A stretch of DNA of 64,000 nt, from positions 1-64,000 of the forward strand of contig JAXHOJ010000037.1 of NCBI GenBank assembly GCA_034519525.1, written 5' to 3'. How positions within the stretch are numbered: position 1 is the stretch's first letter; each line of letters opens with the position of its first letter. The stretch is from Gemmobacter sp034519525 (GTDB lineage: Bacteria; Pseudomonadota; Alphaproteobacteria; Rhodobacterales; Rhodobacteraceae). Of this stretch, positions 17,659 through 26,216 are shown in pieces. The translations under genes and the position numbers were made by a program. Under the pieces are notes generated by a model that worked only from the letters and a program-made list of their open reading frames with translations, had not been told where the DNA came from and did not search any database.

Positions 17659-18999
17659 ATGACGATGAAGGATTGGCTTAGAAAGCACCCCGAAGTCCGC
17701 ACCATCCGGGTGGCGGCTGCGGATTTGAACGGACAGGCGCGGGGCAAACGGATTCCCGCGCGTTTTGCCGAAAACGTGACGAAAAGCGGGACGCGCTTCC
17801 CCTTTTCGGTTCTGAACCTTGATATCTGGGGCGAAGATATCGACGACAGCCCGCTGGTGTTTGAACAGGGCGATCAGGATGGCGTTCTGAAACCCACCGA
17901 ACGCGGCTTCATGCCGATGCCCTGGCTGGAGGCGCCGACCGCGCTTCTGCCAATCTGGATGTTCCGCGAGAATGGCCAACCCTATGAAGGCGATCCGCGC
18001 CACGCGCTGAATGCGGTGGTGCAGCGCTACAAGGCGCGGGGGCTGACCCCGGTCTGCGCGGTGGAGCTGGAATTCTTTCTGATCGACGACAGCGGCAAGA
18101 CCATGCAGGTGCCCGCCAGCCCCCGGTCCGGCAAGCGGCGCAAGGCGGCGGAAACGCTGTCGATCCGGGCGCTGGATGCGTTCGACACTTTCTTTACCGA
18201 TCTCTACGACGCCTGCGAGGCGATGGACATTCCGGCCGATACCTCGACCTCGGAAACCGGGCTGGGCCAGTTCGAAGTGAACCTGATGCATTGCGAAGAT
18301 GCGCTGCGCGCCGCCGATGATGCCTGGCTGTTCAAGATGCTGGTGAAGGGTCTGGCGCGGCGGCACGGCTTTGCCGCCAGCTTCATGGCGAAACCCTATC
18401 CGGAATATTCGGGCTCGGGCCTGCATACGCATTTTTCGGTGCTGGATGCCAAGGGCGAGAATATCTTTGACAGCGGCGGGCCGAAGGGCACGGCGGTGCT
18501 GCGCCATGCGGTGGCAGGCTGCCTGAATGCGATGCACGACAGCACGCTGATCTTTGCGCCGCATCAGAACAGCTATGAACGGCTGGTGCCCGACAAGCAC
18601 GCCCCCACCGCGATTGCCTGGGGGTACGAGAACCGCACGGCGGCGATCCGTATTCCGGCGGGCAATCCGGCGGCGCGGCGGATCGAACACCGGGTGGCCG
18701 GGGGCGATGTGAACCCCTATCTGATGCTGGCCGCCATTCTGGGCGCCGCACTGACCGGCATCGAAGACGGGCTGGAGCCGCCGGCCCCGATCACCGGCAA
18801 TGCCTATGCGCTGGATCTGCCGCAGATCCCCGGCAGCTGGGAGGCCGCGATTGATGCCTGCGAACACAGCGATGTGCTGTATCGCTTCCTGCCCAAAGAG
18901 CTGATCCGCAATCTGGTGCAGACCAAGCGGCAGGAGTTGCATTACATCGCGGAGCTTTCGCCGGAAGAGCAGGTGGAACTGTATCTCGATACGGTGTGA
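17659..18999 (+). CDS. Glutamine synthetase family protein, probable gamma-glutamylpolyamine synthetase
   Basis: A 446-residue enzyme of the glutamine synthetase fold that probably ligates glutamate to an amine with ATP, as PuuA does. Visible are the early DLNGQARGKRI segment, VCAVELEFFLID (metal-binding Glu), the TSTSETGLGQFEVNL segment, SGSGLHTHFSVLD, and ENRTAAIRIPAG. ATG at 17659 was chosen because the upstream codons 17584-17658 have no family similarity. The cluster (importer, two such enzymes, an amidotransferase and a PuuB-like oxidase) supports polyamine or amine use. True glutamine synthetase is unlikely because of the length and context. Confidence 0.85.
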   Translation: MTMKDWLRKHPEVRTIRVAAADLNGQARGKRIPARFAENVTKSGTRFPFSVLNLDIWGEDIDDSPLVFEQGDQDGVLKPTERGFMPMPWLEAPTALLPIWMFRENGQPYEGDPRHALNAVVQRYKARGLTPVCAVELEFFLIDDSGKTMQVPASPRSGKRRKAAETLSIRALDAFDTFFTDLYDACEAMDIPADTSTSETGLGQFEVNLMHCEDALRAADDAWLFKMLVKGLARRHGFAASFMAKPYPEYSGSGLHTHFSVLDAKGENIFDSGGPKGTAVLRHAVAGCLNAMHDSTLIFAPHQNSYERLVPDKHAPTAIAWGYENRTAAIRIPAGNPAARRIEHRVAGGDVNPYLMLAAILGAALTGIEDGLEPPAPITGNAYALDLPQIPGSWEAAIDACEHSDVLYRFLPKELIRNLVQTKRQELHYIAELSPEEQVELYLDTV

Positions 19000-19080
19000 C
19001 CACGGCTTGATGGCCAGCGCCCCCTTGCCGTGGCGGGGGGGCGATTGCTACATTCGCCTTGCATCTTAACAGGAAGACCC

Positions 19081-19767
19081 ATGCTGATCGGCATCCTGCA
19101 AACCGGACAGGCCCCTGATGCCCTTGCGGCGCAATCGGGCGATTACCCCGACATGTTCCAGCGCCTGCTGGCGGAACAGGGGCTTTCGTTCCGCACCTAT
19201 CGGGTGCTGGATCTGGAATTTCCAGCCTCGGTTTCCGAATGTGACGGCTGGCTGATTACCGGATCGCGTTTTGGCGCTTATGAAGACCATGCCTTCATCC
19301 CGCCGCTGGAGGATTTTATCCGCCAGGCCTTTGCGCAGGCGGTGCCGATGGTGGGCATCTGTTTCGGCCATCAGATCATCGCGCAGGCCCTGGGCGGCAA
19401 GGTCGAGAAATTCGCGGGCGGCTGGTCTGTCGGCCCGACGGAATATGATTTCGGCGGTCAGGCGCTGCGGCTCAATGCCTGGCATCAGGATCAGGTGGTG
19501 GAACGCCCCGCCATGGCACAGGTGGCAGGCCGCAGCGCGTTTTGCGAAAATGCGGCGCTGGTCTATGATGACCGCATCTTTACCGTGCAGGCGCATCCCG
19601 AGTTTCGTTCGGAATTCGTGGATGGGCTGATGAAGACCCGGGGCAAAGGCGTTGTTCCCGACCGGCTGATGGAGGAGGCGGGCGCGCGCCTTGACCAGCC
19701 GATAGATGACCAGATCCTTGCGCGCCGCATTGCAGATTTTTTCAAAGCCCCCCGCAAGGCTGCCTGA
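19081..19767 (+). CDS. Class I glutamine amidotransferase-like protein
   Basis: A 228-residue stand-alone class I amidotransferase domain. The nucleophile is Cys94 in GICFGHQIIA, with the His172/Glu174 pair in HPEFRSEF. The sequence looks more like the GMP-synthase-like subgroup (CDGWLITGSRFGAYED) than like PuuD of the gamma-glutamyl-GABA hydrolase type. In this operon it may still hydrolyse a gamma-glutamyl amide, but that is inference. The ATG at 19081 follows AGGAAGACCC. Confidence 0.85.
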   Translation: MLIGILQTGQAPDALAAQSGDYPDMFQRLLAEQGLSFRTYRVLDLEFPASVSECDGWLITGSRFGAYEDHAFIPPLEDFIRQAFAQAVPMVGICFGHQIIAQALGGKVEKFAGGWSVGPTEYDFGGQALRLNAWHQDQVVERPAMAQVAGRSAFCENAALVYDDRIFTVQAHPEFRSEFVDGLMKTRGKGVVPDRLMEEAGARLDQPIDDQILARRIADFFKAPRKAA

Positions 19768-19796
19768 GCCCGCGGGCCAAGCACAGAGTGTGAAAA

Positions 19797-21152
19797 ATGT
19801 CCGATTGGACGAACAAGCTGCCCGAGGCAGCCCGTGCCTTTATCGCCAACCGCCGCGTGGATGAAGTGGAATGTATCATCGGCGACATTGCCGGTGTGGC
19901 GCGTGGCAAGGCGATGCCTGCCGCGAAATTCGGCAAGCAGACCAGCTATTTCCTGCCGAATTCGATCTTTCTGCAGACGATCACCGGCGAATGGGCCGAT
20001 AACCCGTTTGATGCCTTCACCGAGCCGGACATGATCCTGGTGCCGGATTTCAGCACCGCCTCTGCCGCGCCCTGGACGGCGGATGTGACGATGCAGGTGA
20101 TCCATGATGCGCAGGATCAGCAGGGCCGCCCGGTGCCCTATTCGCCCCGCAACGTGCTGCGCCGGGTGGTGGAGCTGTTCCGCGCCCAGGGCTGGACCCC
20201 GGTTGTGGCCCCGGAGATGGAATTCTTCCTGACCGCCCGCAATATCGACCCCAACCAGCCGATCCAGCCGCCGATGGGCCGCACCGGGCGGCGGGCAGCG
20301 GCGAAACAGGCCTACAGCATGTCGGCGGTGGATGAATACGGCAAGGTGATCGACGATATCTATGATTTTGCCGAAGCGCAGGGTCTGGAAATCGACGGCA
20401 TCCTGCAGGAAGGCGGCGCGGGCCAGATCGAGCTGAACCTGGCGCATGGCGATCCGGTCCGGCTGGCCGATGATGTGTTCTTCTTCAAGCGGCTGATCCG
20501 CGAGGCGGCACTGCGGCATGATTGCTTTGCCACGTTCATGGCGAAACCCATCGCGGGCGAGCCGGGCAGCGCCATGCACATTCACCATTCGGTGGTGGAT
20601 ACGCAAACCGGCAAGAACATCTTTTCCGATGCCGAGGGCGGCGAGACGCCAGAGTTTCTGCAGTTCATCGCCGGGATGCAGAACCATATGAGCGGCGCGA
20701 TCGCGCTGCTGGCGCCCTATGTGAACAGCTATCGCCGCTACGTTCCCGATTTCGCGGCACCGATCAATCTGGAATGGGGGCGCGACAACCGCACCACCGG
20801 GCTGCGGGTGCCGATCTCTGGCCCCGAGGGGCGGCGGGTGGAAAACCGGCTGCCGGGGATGGATTGCAACCCCTATCTGGGGATCGCGGCCAGCCTGGCC
20901 TGTGGTTATCTGGGGCTGATGGAAAAGAAGATGCCGCGCCCCGAATTTGCCGGCTCTGCCTATATCGACAGCGATGACATCCCCACCAATCTGGGCGATG
21001 CGCTGGACATGCTGGAAGAGGATGCCGCGCTGTGCGACACACTGGGCAAAGAGTTCTGCAATGTCTATGACAGTGTGAAACGCAACGAATACAAAGAGTT
21101 CCTGCAGGTTATCAGCCCGTGGGAGCGGGAACATCTGCTGCTGAACGTCTGA
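19797..21152 (+). CDS. Glutamine synthetase family protein, second copy
   Basis: A 451-residue paralogue of the gene at 17659, more similar to PuuA-type enzymes. It begins with DWTNKLPEAARAFIANRRVDEVECIIGDIAGVARGKAMP. It has VVAPEMEFFL, the GGAGQIELNL segment with the metal-binding Glu, GSAMHIHHSVVD and DNRTTGLRVPI. The two copies are not close duplicates. They may prefer different amines, or act at different steps. It starts 29 bp after the amidotransferase and is followed after 7 bp by the oxidase. Confidence 0.87.
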   Translation: MSDWTNKLPEAARAFIANRRVDEVECIIGDIAGVARGKAMPAAKFGKQTSYFLPNSIFLQTITGEWADNPFDAFTEPDMILVPDFSTASAAPWTADVTMQVIHDAQDQQGRPVPYSPRNVLRRVVELFRAQGWTPVVAPEMEFFLTARNIDPNQPIQPPMGRTGRRAAAKQAYSMSAVDEYGKVIDDIYDFAEAQGLEIDGILQEGGAGQIELNLAHGDPVRLADDVFFFKRLIREAALRHDCFATFMAKPIAGEPGSAMHIHHSVVDTQTGKNIFSDAEGGETPEFLQFIAGMQNHMSGAIALLAPYVNSYRRYVPDFAAPINLEWGRDNRTTGLRVPISGPEGRRVENRLPGMDCNPYLGIAASLACGYLGLMEKKMPRPEFAGSAYIDSDDIPTNLGDALDMLEEDAALCDTLGKEFCNVYDSVKRNEYKEFLQVISPWEREHLLLNV

Positions 21153-21159
21153 GGCGGCG

Positions 21160-22461
21160 ATGAACCTTCTGTTTGCCAATGACCGGCCGGGGGAATACCC
21201 GGCCAGCTATTACGCCGCCACGCGCGCCGAACTCGCCCCCTTCCCTGCCCTGCAGGGCGAGGTTCAGGCCGATGTCTGCGTGATCGGCGCGGGCTATACC
21301 GGGCTGTCGGCTGCGCTGCATCTGGCACAGGCGGGCCGCCGCGTGGTGGTGCTGGAGGCGCATCGCGTGGGCTTTGGTGCCTCGGGCCGCAATGGCGGGC
21401 AGGTGGGATCCGGGCAGCGGCTGGATCAGGTGGAGATGGAGCGGATCGCCGGGCGCGATGCGGCGCATCGCTACTGGGATCTGGCGGAGGAGGCCAAGGC
21501 GCTGGTTCGCGGACTGATCGCCGATCATGCCATGCCGGTGACCTTTCACCCCGGCGTGGCCCATGCCTGCTGGCATGACCGGGAGGTGCGCGACACCCAT
21601 GGCTATGCCGAAAAGCTGCGCCGCGATTATGGCTATGACCAGCTGGAACCGCTGGACCGGGCAGGCATCCGCGCGCTGATCGGATCGGATGTCTACAAGG
21701 GCGGCGAGATCGACAGGGGCGCCGGGCATGTGCATCCGCTGAACTATGCCATCGGGCTGGCACAGGCGGCGGCGCGGGCCGGGGCGGTGATCCATGAAGG
21801 CAGCGTGGTGACGCGGATCGACCATGGTGCAAGGCCGGTGGTGCATACGGCGCAGGGCCGGGTGGTGGCAGATCAGGTGATCCTGGCCTGCAACGGCTAT
21901 CTGGGCGGGCTGGAGCCCAAGGTGGCCGCCAAGGTGATGCCGATCAACAATTTCATCCTGGCGACAGAACCGCTGGGCGACCGTGCGGCCGGGGTGCTGG
22001 CGCAGCCGGTGGCAGTGGCCGATACCAAATTCGTGGTGAATTACTGGCGGCTGTCAGAGGACGGGCGGCTGCTGTTCGGTGGTGGCGAAAGCTATGGCTG
22101 GAAATTTCCCGATATCGTCGCCACGGTGCGAAAGCCGATGCTGGAAGTTTATCCGCAGCTGCGCGATGTGCGGATTGACTATGCCTGGGGGGGCACGCTG
22201 GCGATCACGCTGAACCGCCTGCCCTGCTTTACCCGGGTATCGGCCAATATCTATTCCGCCTCGGGCTATTCCGGCCACGGCGTGGCGCTGGCGACGCTGG
22301 CGGGCAAGCTGATGGCGGAAGCTGTGCGCGGCGACAGCGAAAGGTTCGATCTGATGGCCAGCCTGCCGCAGCCGCGCTTTCCGGGTGGCGTGGCGCTGCG
22401 CTGGCCGCTGCTGGTGCTGGCGATGACCTGGTTTTCCATGCGCGACCGGCTGGGCCTGTAG
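21160..22461 (+). CDS. FAD-dependent oxidoreductase, probable gamma-glutamylputrescine oxidase (PuuB-like)
   Basis: A 433-residue DAO-family flavoenzyme. The dinucleotide-binding motif CVIGAGYTGLSAALHLAQ is at about 38-55, followed by FGASGRNGGQVGSGQR. The Y..SGYSGHGVALATLAGKLMAEA end binds the flavin. The early segment YPASYYAATRAELAPFPALQGEVQADVCV is typical of PuuB and its relatives. It oxidises an amine to an aldehyde with release of ammonia and hydrogen peroxide. No PuuC-type aldehyde dehydrogenase is in the window, so later steps are encoded elsewhere. Confidence 0.88.
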   Translation: MNLLFANDRPGEYPASYYAATRAELAPFPALQGEVQADVCVIGAGYTGLSAALHLAQAGRRVVVLEAHRVGFGASGRNGGQVGSGQRLDQVEMERIAGRDAAHRYWDLAEEAKALVRGLIADHAMPVTFHPGVAHACWHDREVRDTHGYAEKLRRDYGYDQLEPLDRAGIRALIGSDVYKGGEIDRGAGHVHPLNYAIGLAQAAARAGAVIHEGSVVTRIDHGARPVVHTAQGRVVADQVILACNGYLGGLEPKVAAKVMPINNFILATEPLGDRAAGVLAQPVAVADTKFVVNYWRLSEDGRLLFGGGESYGWKFPDIVATVRKPMLEVYPQLRDVRIDYAWGGTLAITLNRLPCFTRVSANIYSASGYSGHGVALATLAGKLMAEAVRGDSERFDLMASLPQPRFPGGVALRWPLLVLAMTWFSMRDRLGL

Positions 22462-22507
22462 CCGGCGGTTATCAGGCGGTGCGCGCCTGACGGCGCGCAA
22501 GCGACAA

Positions 22508-22574
22508 GCCCCCGCCGCGGCTGCGCCGCAACGGGGGCGCGTGCCTCCGGCGGGGGTATTTGGGCCAAGAGGAA
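22508..22574 (+). repeat. GC hairpin plus TATTTGG repeat, copy C
   Basis: GCCCCCG (22508-22514) and CGGGGGC (22532-22538) form an inverted repeat. It is followed by GGTATTTGGGCCAAGAGGAA (22554-22573), the CCAAGAGG subtype. It lies 46-113 bp after the oxidoreductase stop, on the same strand. Confidence 0.7.
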
Positions 22575-22649
22575 AGCAGGCGGATTTTCTCTGGCAAGTC
22601 GATTGTCATGAACTTGTTTCTGGAAATCGGTGGCGGCACAGCTTACAGC

Positions 22650-22674
22650 TTTCCTGAAGCCGCGTTTCAGGAAA
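22650..22674 (+). promoter_or_regulatory. Inverted repeat that can hide the aminotransferase ribosome-binding site
   Basis: TTTCCTGAA (22650-22658) and TTCAGGAAA (22666-22674) are a perfect 9-bp inverted repeat with a 7-base loop. The right arm contains AGGAAA, the likely Shine-Dalgarno sequence, 7 bp before the ATG at 22682. Folding of the mRNA would mask it. It could instead be a protein operator. Confidence 0.45.
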
Positions 22675-22681
22675 ACCGAAA

Positions 22682-23869
22682 ATGGCCGCAGACGGACCGA
22701 TCACCCCGCCCAATGTTCACGATGCCGAACCGATTCCGGATGCGGCGCGCGCCGAAATCGAGCGGCTGCTGCTGAGCGGTGATCTGTTCCGCTATACGGC
22801 AGCCGAAGGTGCGCCTGTCGCGCTGCTGGAGGCGGAGTTTGCCGAGCTTCTGGGCGCGCGTTATGCGTTGGCGGTTTCAAGCTGTTCGGCGGCGCTGTTC
22901 CTGTCGCTGAAGGCGCTGGACCTGAAGCCCGGGGCCAAGGTGCTGATTCCGGCCTTTACCTTTGCCGCCGTGCCTTCGGCGGTGGTTCATGCCGAATGTG
23001 TGCCGGTTCTGGTGGAGGTGGGTACGGATTACCGGGTGGATATGGCGGATTTCGCCGCCAAGCTGCCGGGGGCCGAGGCCGTGCTCATCAGCCATATGCG
23101 CGGCCATACCTCGGATATGGATGCGATCCTGCAGCTGGCCGATGCAGCCGGTGTGCCGGTAGTGGAGGATGCGGCGCATAGCCTGGGCACCACCTGGCAC
23201 GGGCGCAATATCGGCACGATCGGCCGGGTGGGCTGTTTCAGCTTTCAGTCCTACAAGATGATCAATGCGGGCGAAGGTGGCATCCTCATCACCGATGACC
23301 CGGAGCTGGCGGCGCGGGCGGTCATCATGTCGGGTGCCTATGAGCATAACTGGAAAAAGCATCCGGGGCTGCAGAACAGCTATATGCTGTGGCAGAACAA
23401 GCTGCCGCTTTACAATATGCGGATGCAGAACCTTTCGGCGGCGGTGATCCGGCCACAGCTGCCCGATCTGGCGCGGCGGGTGGTGCAGGGCCGGGCGAAC
23501 CATGATCATGTGGCGGCACGGCTGAACGGCTGCCCGTGGTTTGACGTGCCCCGGGCGCTGGCGCCGGAAGTGCGGGCGCCGGATTCGATCCAGTTCAATC
23601 TGGTGGGCTTCGAGAGTGATGCGCAGGCGCTGGCCTTTCAGGCGGCAGCCAAGGCGCGTGGCGTGGCGGTGCAGGTGTTCGGGCTGAGCGCGGATAATGC
23701 GCGCGCCTTCTGGAACTGGCAGTTCCTGGGGGAAACCCCGGATCTGCCGCAGACGCGGGCCATGCTGATGCGGGCCTGCGATGTGCGTCTGCCGGTGCGG
23801 CTGAGCGGGGCGGAGCTGGATTTCATCGCGGATGCGCTGATTGACGCGACGGCAGAGGTGCGCGGCTAA
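22682..23869 (+). CDS. DegT/DnrJ/EryC1/StrS family aminotransferase
   Basis: A 395-residue fold-type I, PLP-dependent enzyme. The family usually aminates keto-sugars, giving cell-surface or secondary-metabolite amino sugars. The PLP-binding lysine is Lys192 in FSFQSYKMINAGEGG, and VVEDAAHSLGT holds the cofactor Asp. Another marker is LIPAFTFAAVPSAVVHAECVPVLVEV. There are no sugar-biosynthesis neighbours, so the substrate is open. Its stop codon overlaps that of the convergent LysR gene. A ribosome-binding-site hairpin lies just before the start. Confidence 0.85.
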   Translation: MAADGPITPPNVHDAEPIPDAARAEIERLLLSGDLFRYTAAEGAPVALLEAEFAELLGARYALAVSSCSAALFLSLKALDLKPGAKVLIPAFTFAAVPSAVVHAECVPVLVEVGTDYRVDMADFAAKLPGAEAVLISHMRGHTSDMDAILQLADAAGVPVVEDAAHSLGTTWHGRNIGTIGRVGCFSFQSYKMINAGEGGILITDDPELAARAVIMSGAYEHNWKKHPGLQNSYMLWQNKLPLYNMRMQNLSAAVIRPQLPDLARRVVQGRANHDHVAARLNGCPWFDVPRALAPEVRAPDSIQFNLVGFESDAQALAFQAAAKARGVAVQVFGLSADNARAFWNWQFLGETPDLPQTRAMLMRACDVRLPVRLSGAELDFIADALIDATAEVRG

Positions 23870-24828
23870 AGCACGCGCAAAGCGCCGCCAAGCCAGGGCC
23901 AGCGGGTGCAGGCGGGGGCCACGACCTGCGCCTGCAGCAGATCGCGCAGCCGGGCGGCCACCTGTTCTGGCATGGATTGCAGCGTGCCTGCGCGGGCCGA
24001 TAGCGTGATGCGGCGTTCCAGCAGCCCGAAGGGCAGCGGCGCCACGGCCACCGCCTCGCGGAAGCGGGCCGTGTGATGCAGGGCGAGTGGCGGCAGGATC
24101 GTCCAGCCCTGCCCGGCCACCACCAGCGCCAGGATGGCGTGATAGCTGTCGAGTTCGAACCGGGTGGAGAGCGCGAGATTCTGCCCCGCCAGATGCGCCG
24201 CGATCTGGCGGCCCATGTGATGGCGGGCGGAATAGCGGATCAGCGGCAGGGCGCGCAAGGCCTGGGGCGTGGCCTGCTGTCCCTGGGGCAGGATGGCGAG
24301 AAAGGGTTCAGCCAGCAGCGGATGGGTTTCCAGCCCGGTTTCCGTTGGCTGGGCCGCGCCCAGATCGGCGGCCACCACCATATCCAGCGCGCGATGATCC
24401 AGCCGGTCACGCAGGCGATGGCTGGCCCCGGTTTCCAGCAGGAACCGGCAGCTGCGCAGATCCTGCGCCAGCGTTTCCAGCAGGCGCGGGGTGACATCGG
24501 CATCCAGATCTTCGATCACGCCCAGCCGCAGGGTGGTCAGCCCCGACAGATCGGCCAGCGCCAGTTCGGCCTGGGCTTCGCGGGCGGCCTGCAGGATGGT
24601 TTCGGCATGGCGGCGAAACATGACACCGGCAGGCGTCAGCCGCAGCGGGCGGCCACCACGATCCAGCAGCGGGGCGCCCAAAGCGGCCTCCAGCCCGGTG
24701 ATCTGCTGGCTGACGGCGGAAGGGCTGGCCCCGAGCTGCCGCGCTGCGGCAGAGATGGTGCCCTGTTCGACCGTGGCCAGAAAGACCTCGATCCCCCAGA
24801 GGGTCACGCGGCCTGCGGTTTCAGGCAT
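23866..24828 (-). CDS. LysR family transcriptional regulator
   Basis: A 320-residue LysR regulator. The N-terminal winged helix is about residues 10-65 (FLATVEQGTISAAARQLGASPSAVSQQITGLEAALG). The effector domain follows, with LRLGVIEDLDADV and a long LysR-substrate fold. It starts 14 bp downstream of the phaR stop on the same strand, so it may be co-transcribed with phaR. It is also convergent with the DegT aminotransferase gene. The target genes cannot be told from sequence. Confidence 0.9.
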   Translation of the reverse strand: MPETAGRVTLWGIEVFLATVEQGTISAAARQLGASPSAVSQQITGLEAALGAPLLDRGGRPLRLTPAGVMFRRHAETILQAAREAQAELALADLSGLTTLRLGVIEDLDADVTPRLLETLAQDLRSCRFLLETGASHRLRDRLDHRALDMVVAADLGAAQPTETGLETHPLLAEPFLAILPQGQQATPQALRALPLIRYSARHHMGRQIAAHLAGQNLALSTRFELDSYHAILALVVAGQGWTILPPLALHHTARFREAVAVAPLPFGLLERRITLSARAGTLQSMPEQVAARLRDLLQAQVVAPACTRWPWLGGALRVL

Positions 24829-24842
24829 GGTGTGCCCGGCGA

Positions 24843-25412
24843 TCAGAGTTTGGACAGCTTGGATTGCAGTTCGGCCAGTTGTTTCTTGATCTGGTCAAGT
24901 TCATCCTGGCTGGCGGGCTTGTCATCCTCGCGGTCAGGGCCGGAAGAACCGGAACCGACCCAGCCCGGCAGGCCGCCCATCACAGTTTTCATGAAGGCTT
25001 CCTGCTGCTTGCGCATTGCATCAAATCCCGGCATCGAGGCCATGGGATTGGGAAAGCTGCCGAAATTTTCTAGCATCTTCGATTGCCCGTCGCGCAGCAT
25101 TTCGAAAGAGGCGGCCAGGAACTGCGGCACCACGCTTTGCACTTCGGTGGTATAGCTGCGCACCAGATCGGTCAGAACGTTGATCGGCAGGACATTTTCG
25201 CCCTTGCTTTCATGTTCGGCCACGATCTGCAGCAGATACTGGCGGGTCAGGTCATCGCCGGATTTCAGATCGACAATCTGTACTTCGCGCCCGGCCCGGA
25301 TGAAGCCCGCGATATCTTCCAGCGTGACGTAATCGCTGGTTTCCGTGTTGTAGAGGCGGCGGCTTGCGTAACGTTTGATCAGCAGCGGCTTGTCAGTATT
25401 GGCATGTGCCAT
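24843..25412 (-). CDS. phaR: Polyhydroxyalkanoate synthesis repressor PhaR
   Basis: PhaR binds both polyhydroxybutyrate granules and DNA and represses the phasin gene until polymer forms. The 189 residues show the PHB/PHA accumulation regulator DNA-binding domain (IKRYASRRLYNTETSDYVTLEDIAGFIRAG, about 12-41). The granule-binding domain follows (about 50-115), and the C-terminus is rich in K/Q/L with coiled-coil character. ATG at 25412 is preceded by GAGGAGGG at good spacing. Candidate operators lie upstream of phaP and between phaC and phaZ. Confidence 0.95.
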   Translation of the reverse strand: MAHANTDKPLLIKRYASRRLYNTETSDYVTLEDIAGFIRAGREVQIVDLKSGDDLTRQYLLQIVAEHESKGENVLPINVLTDLVRSYTTEVQSVVPQFLAASFEMLRDGQSKMLENFGSFPNPMASMPGFDAMRKQQEAFMKTVMGGLPGWVGSGSSGPDREDDKPASQDELDQIKKQLAELQSKLSKL

Positions 25413-25492
25413 GGTGGCGCCCTCCTCAAATCCTTGCGCCAAATCTTTGCGCTTGCAGAGAAGTTTAGGGCAGGCCTGCAGCAAAAGGAAAG

Positions 25493-25522
25493 CAAAAAGA
25501 AAGGCGGGCCCGAAGGCCCGCC
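25493..25522 (-). terminator. phaP intrinsic terminator
   Basis: On the minus strand GGCGGGCC and GGCCCGCC pair round a TTCG loop (stem arms 25503-25510 and 25515-25522) and are followed by TTTCTTTTT. This is a classic intrinsic terminator 48 bp after the phaP stop, before phaR. Confidence 0.85.
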
Positions 25523-25570
25523 CCGCACATGCCCCCCAGGGAGGAGGATAGGAGGCAGCGCTGCGTCAGA

Positions 25571-26026
25571 TCACTTGGCAGCGGTGGCCGCGGCGGCCTT
25601 CTTGGCAGCGGTGGTCACTTCGGCAGTGGCTTTCTTGACCACGGCCTGAGCTTCTTCCGAAGCGTCCTTGCCGGCAGCCAGCATCAGTTCGACGGTTTCC
25701 ATCTGAACTTTTTTCGCGATTTCCGCGAAGGCAGCCATGTTTTCAGCAGCCATTTCAGCAGCCGACGAAGCGAAGTCGGTCATTGCTTTGGTGTATTCGG
25801 TGGCATCGGTTTTGGCTTTGGCGGTTTCGCCCAGCTTCACGATGGTGTCTTTGGCCCATTTCGACGAGATCTCGGTCGATTTTTCAGCAGCTTCCAGAGC
25901 CACTTTCGACAGTTTCTCGCCCATGGCGGCCTGGGTCTTGAATGCGTTCTGGAACGCCGAAGCGTCAACCGGGAACGAGGCCATCATGTCTTGCATTACT
26001 TTGGCGAAATCGGGGGTCTTGGTCAT
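25571..26026 (-). CDS. phaP: Phasin, polyhydroxyalkanoate granule protein
   Basis: The 151-residue phasin coats polyhydroxybutyrate granules and controls their number and size. It is helical and alanine-rich, with no membrane segment. It starts MTKTPDFAKVMQDMMASFPVD and has a conserved phasin core (FKTQAAMGEKLSKVALEAAEKSTEISSKWAKDTI). The C-terminus is Lys/Ala-rich. The ATG at 26026 has AGGAGAT 6 bp upstream. An in-frame ATG at 26143 lies upstream in the control region and is not used in my reading. TGC-rich inverted repeats in 26128-26200 are candidate PhaR operators. Confidence 0.93.
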   Translation of the reverse strand: MTKTPDFAKVMQDMMASFPVDASAFQNAFKTQAAMGEKLSKVALEAAEKSTEISSKWAKDTIVKLGETAKAKTDATEYTKAMTDFASSAAEMAAENMAAFAEIAKKVQMETVELMLAAGKDASEEAQAVVKKATAEVTTAAKKAAAATAAK

Positions 26027-26127
26027 CTTACATCTCCTAATGCCAGGCATAGACGGGGCATATCCGCAGGGTGAATGCACATCCGGTTCGCCGAGTGTGC
26101 TGCCGTTTCCTGTCACCAGTATATGTA

Positions 26128-26200
26128 TGCTGCAGTGCAGCAAATCAAGTGAAATTTCTGCAACGCAGCAGTGTTTGCGCCAACTATTGCTGCGTTGCAG
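26128..26200. promoter_or_regulatory. PhaR operator cluster upstream of phaP
   Basis: Two elements are present. TGCTGCAGTGCAGCA (26128-26142) is a perfect palindrome. CTGCAACGCAGCA (26158-26170) and TGCTGCGTTGCAG (26188-26200) are a perfect 13-bp inverted repeat with a 17-bp gap, each holding a CTGCnnnGCAG core. In Paracoccus denitrificans PhaR binds CTGC-N3/4-GCAG-type, TGC-rich sites near phaP. Use here is inferred from that match. Confidence 0.75.
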
Positions 26201-26216
26201 AGAAAATTCAGCCGGA

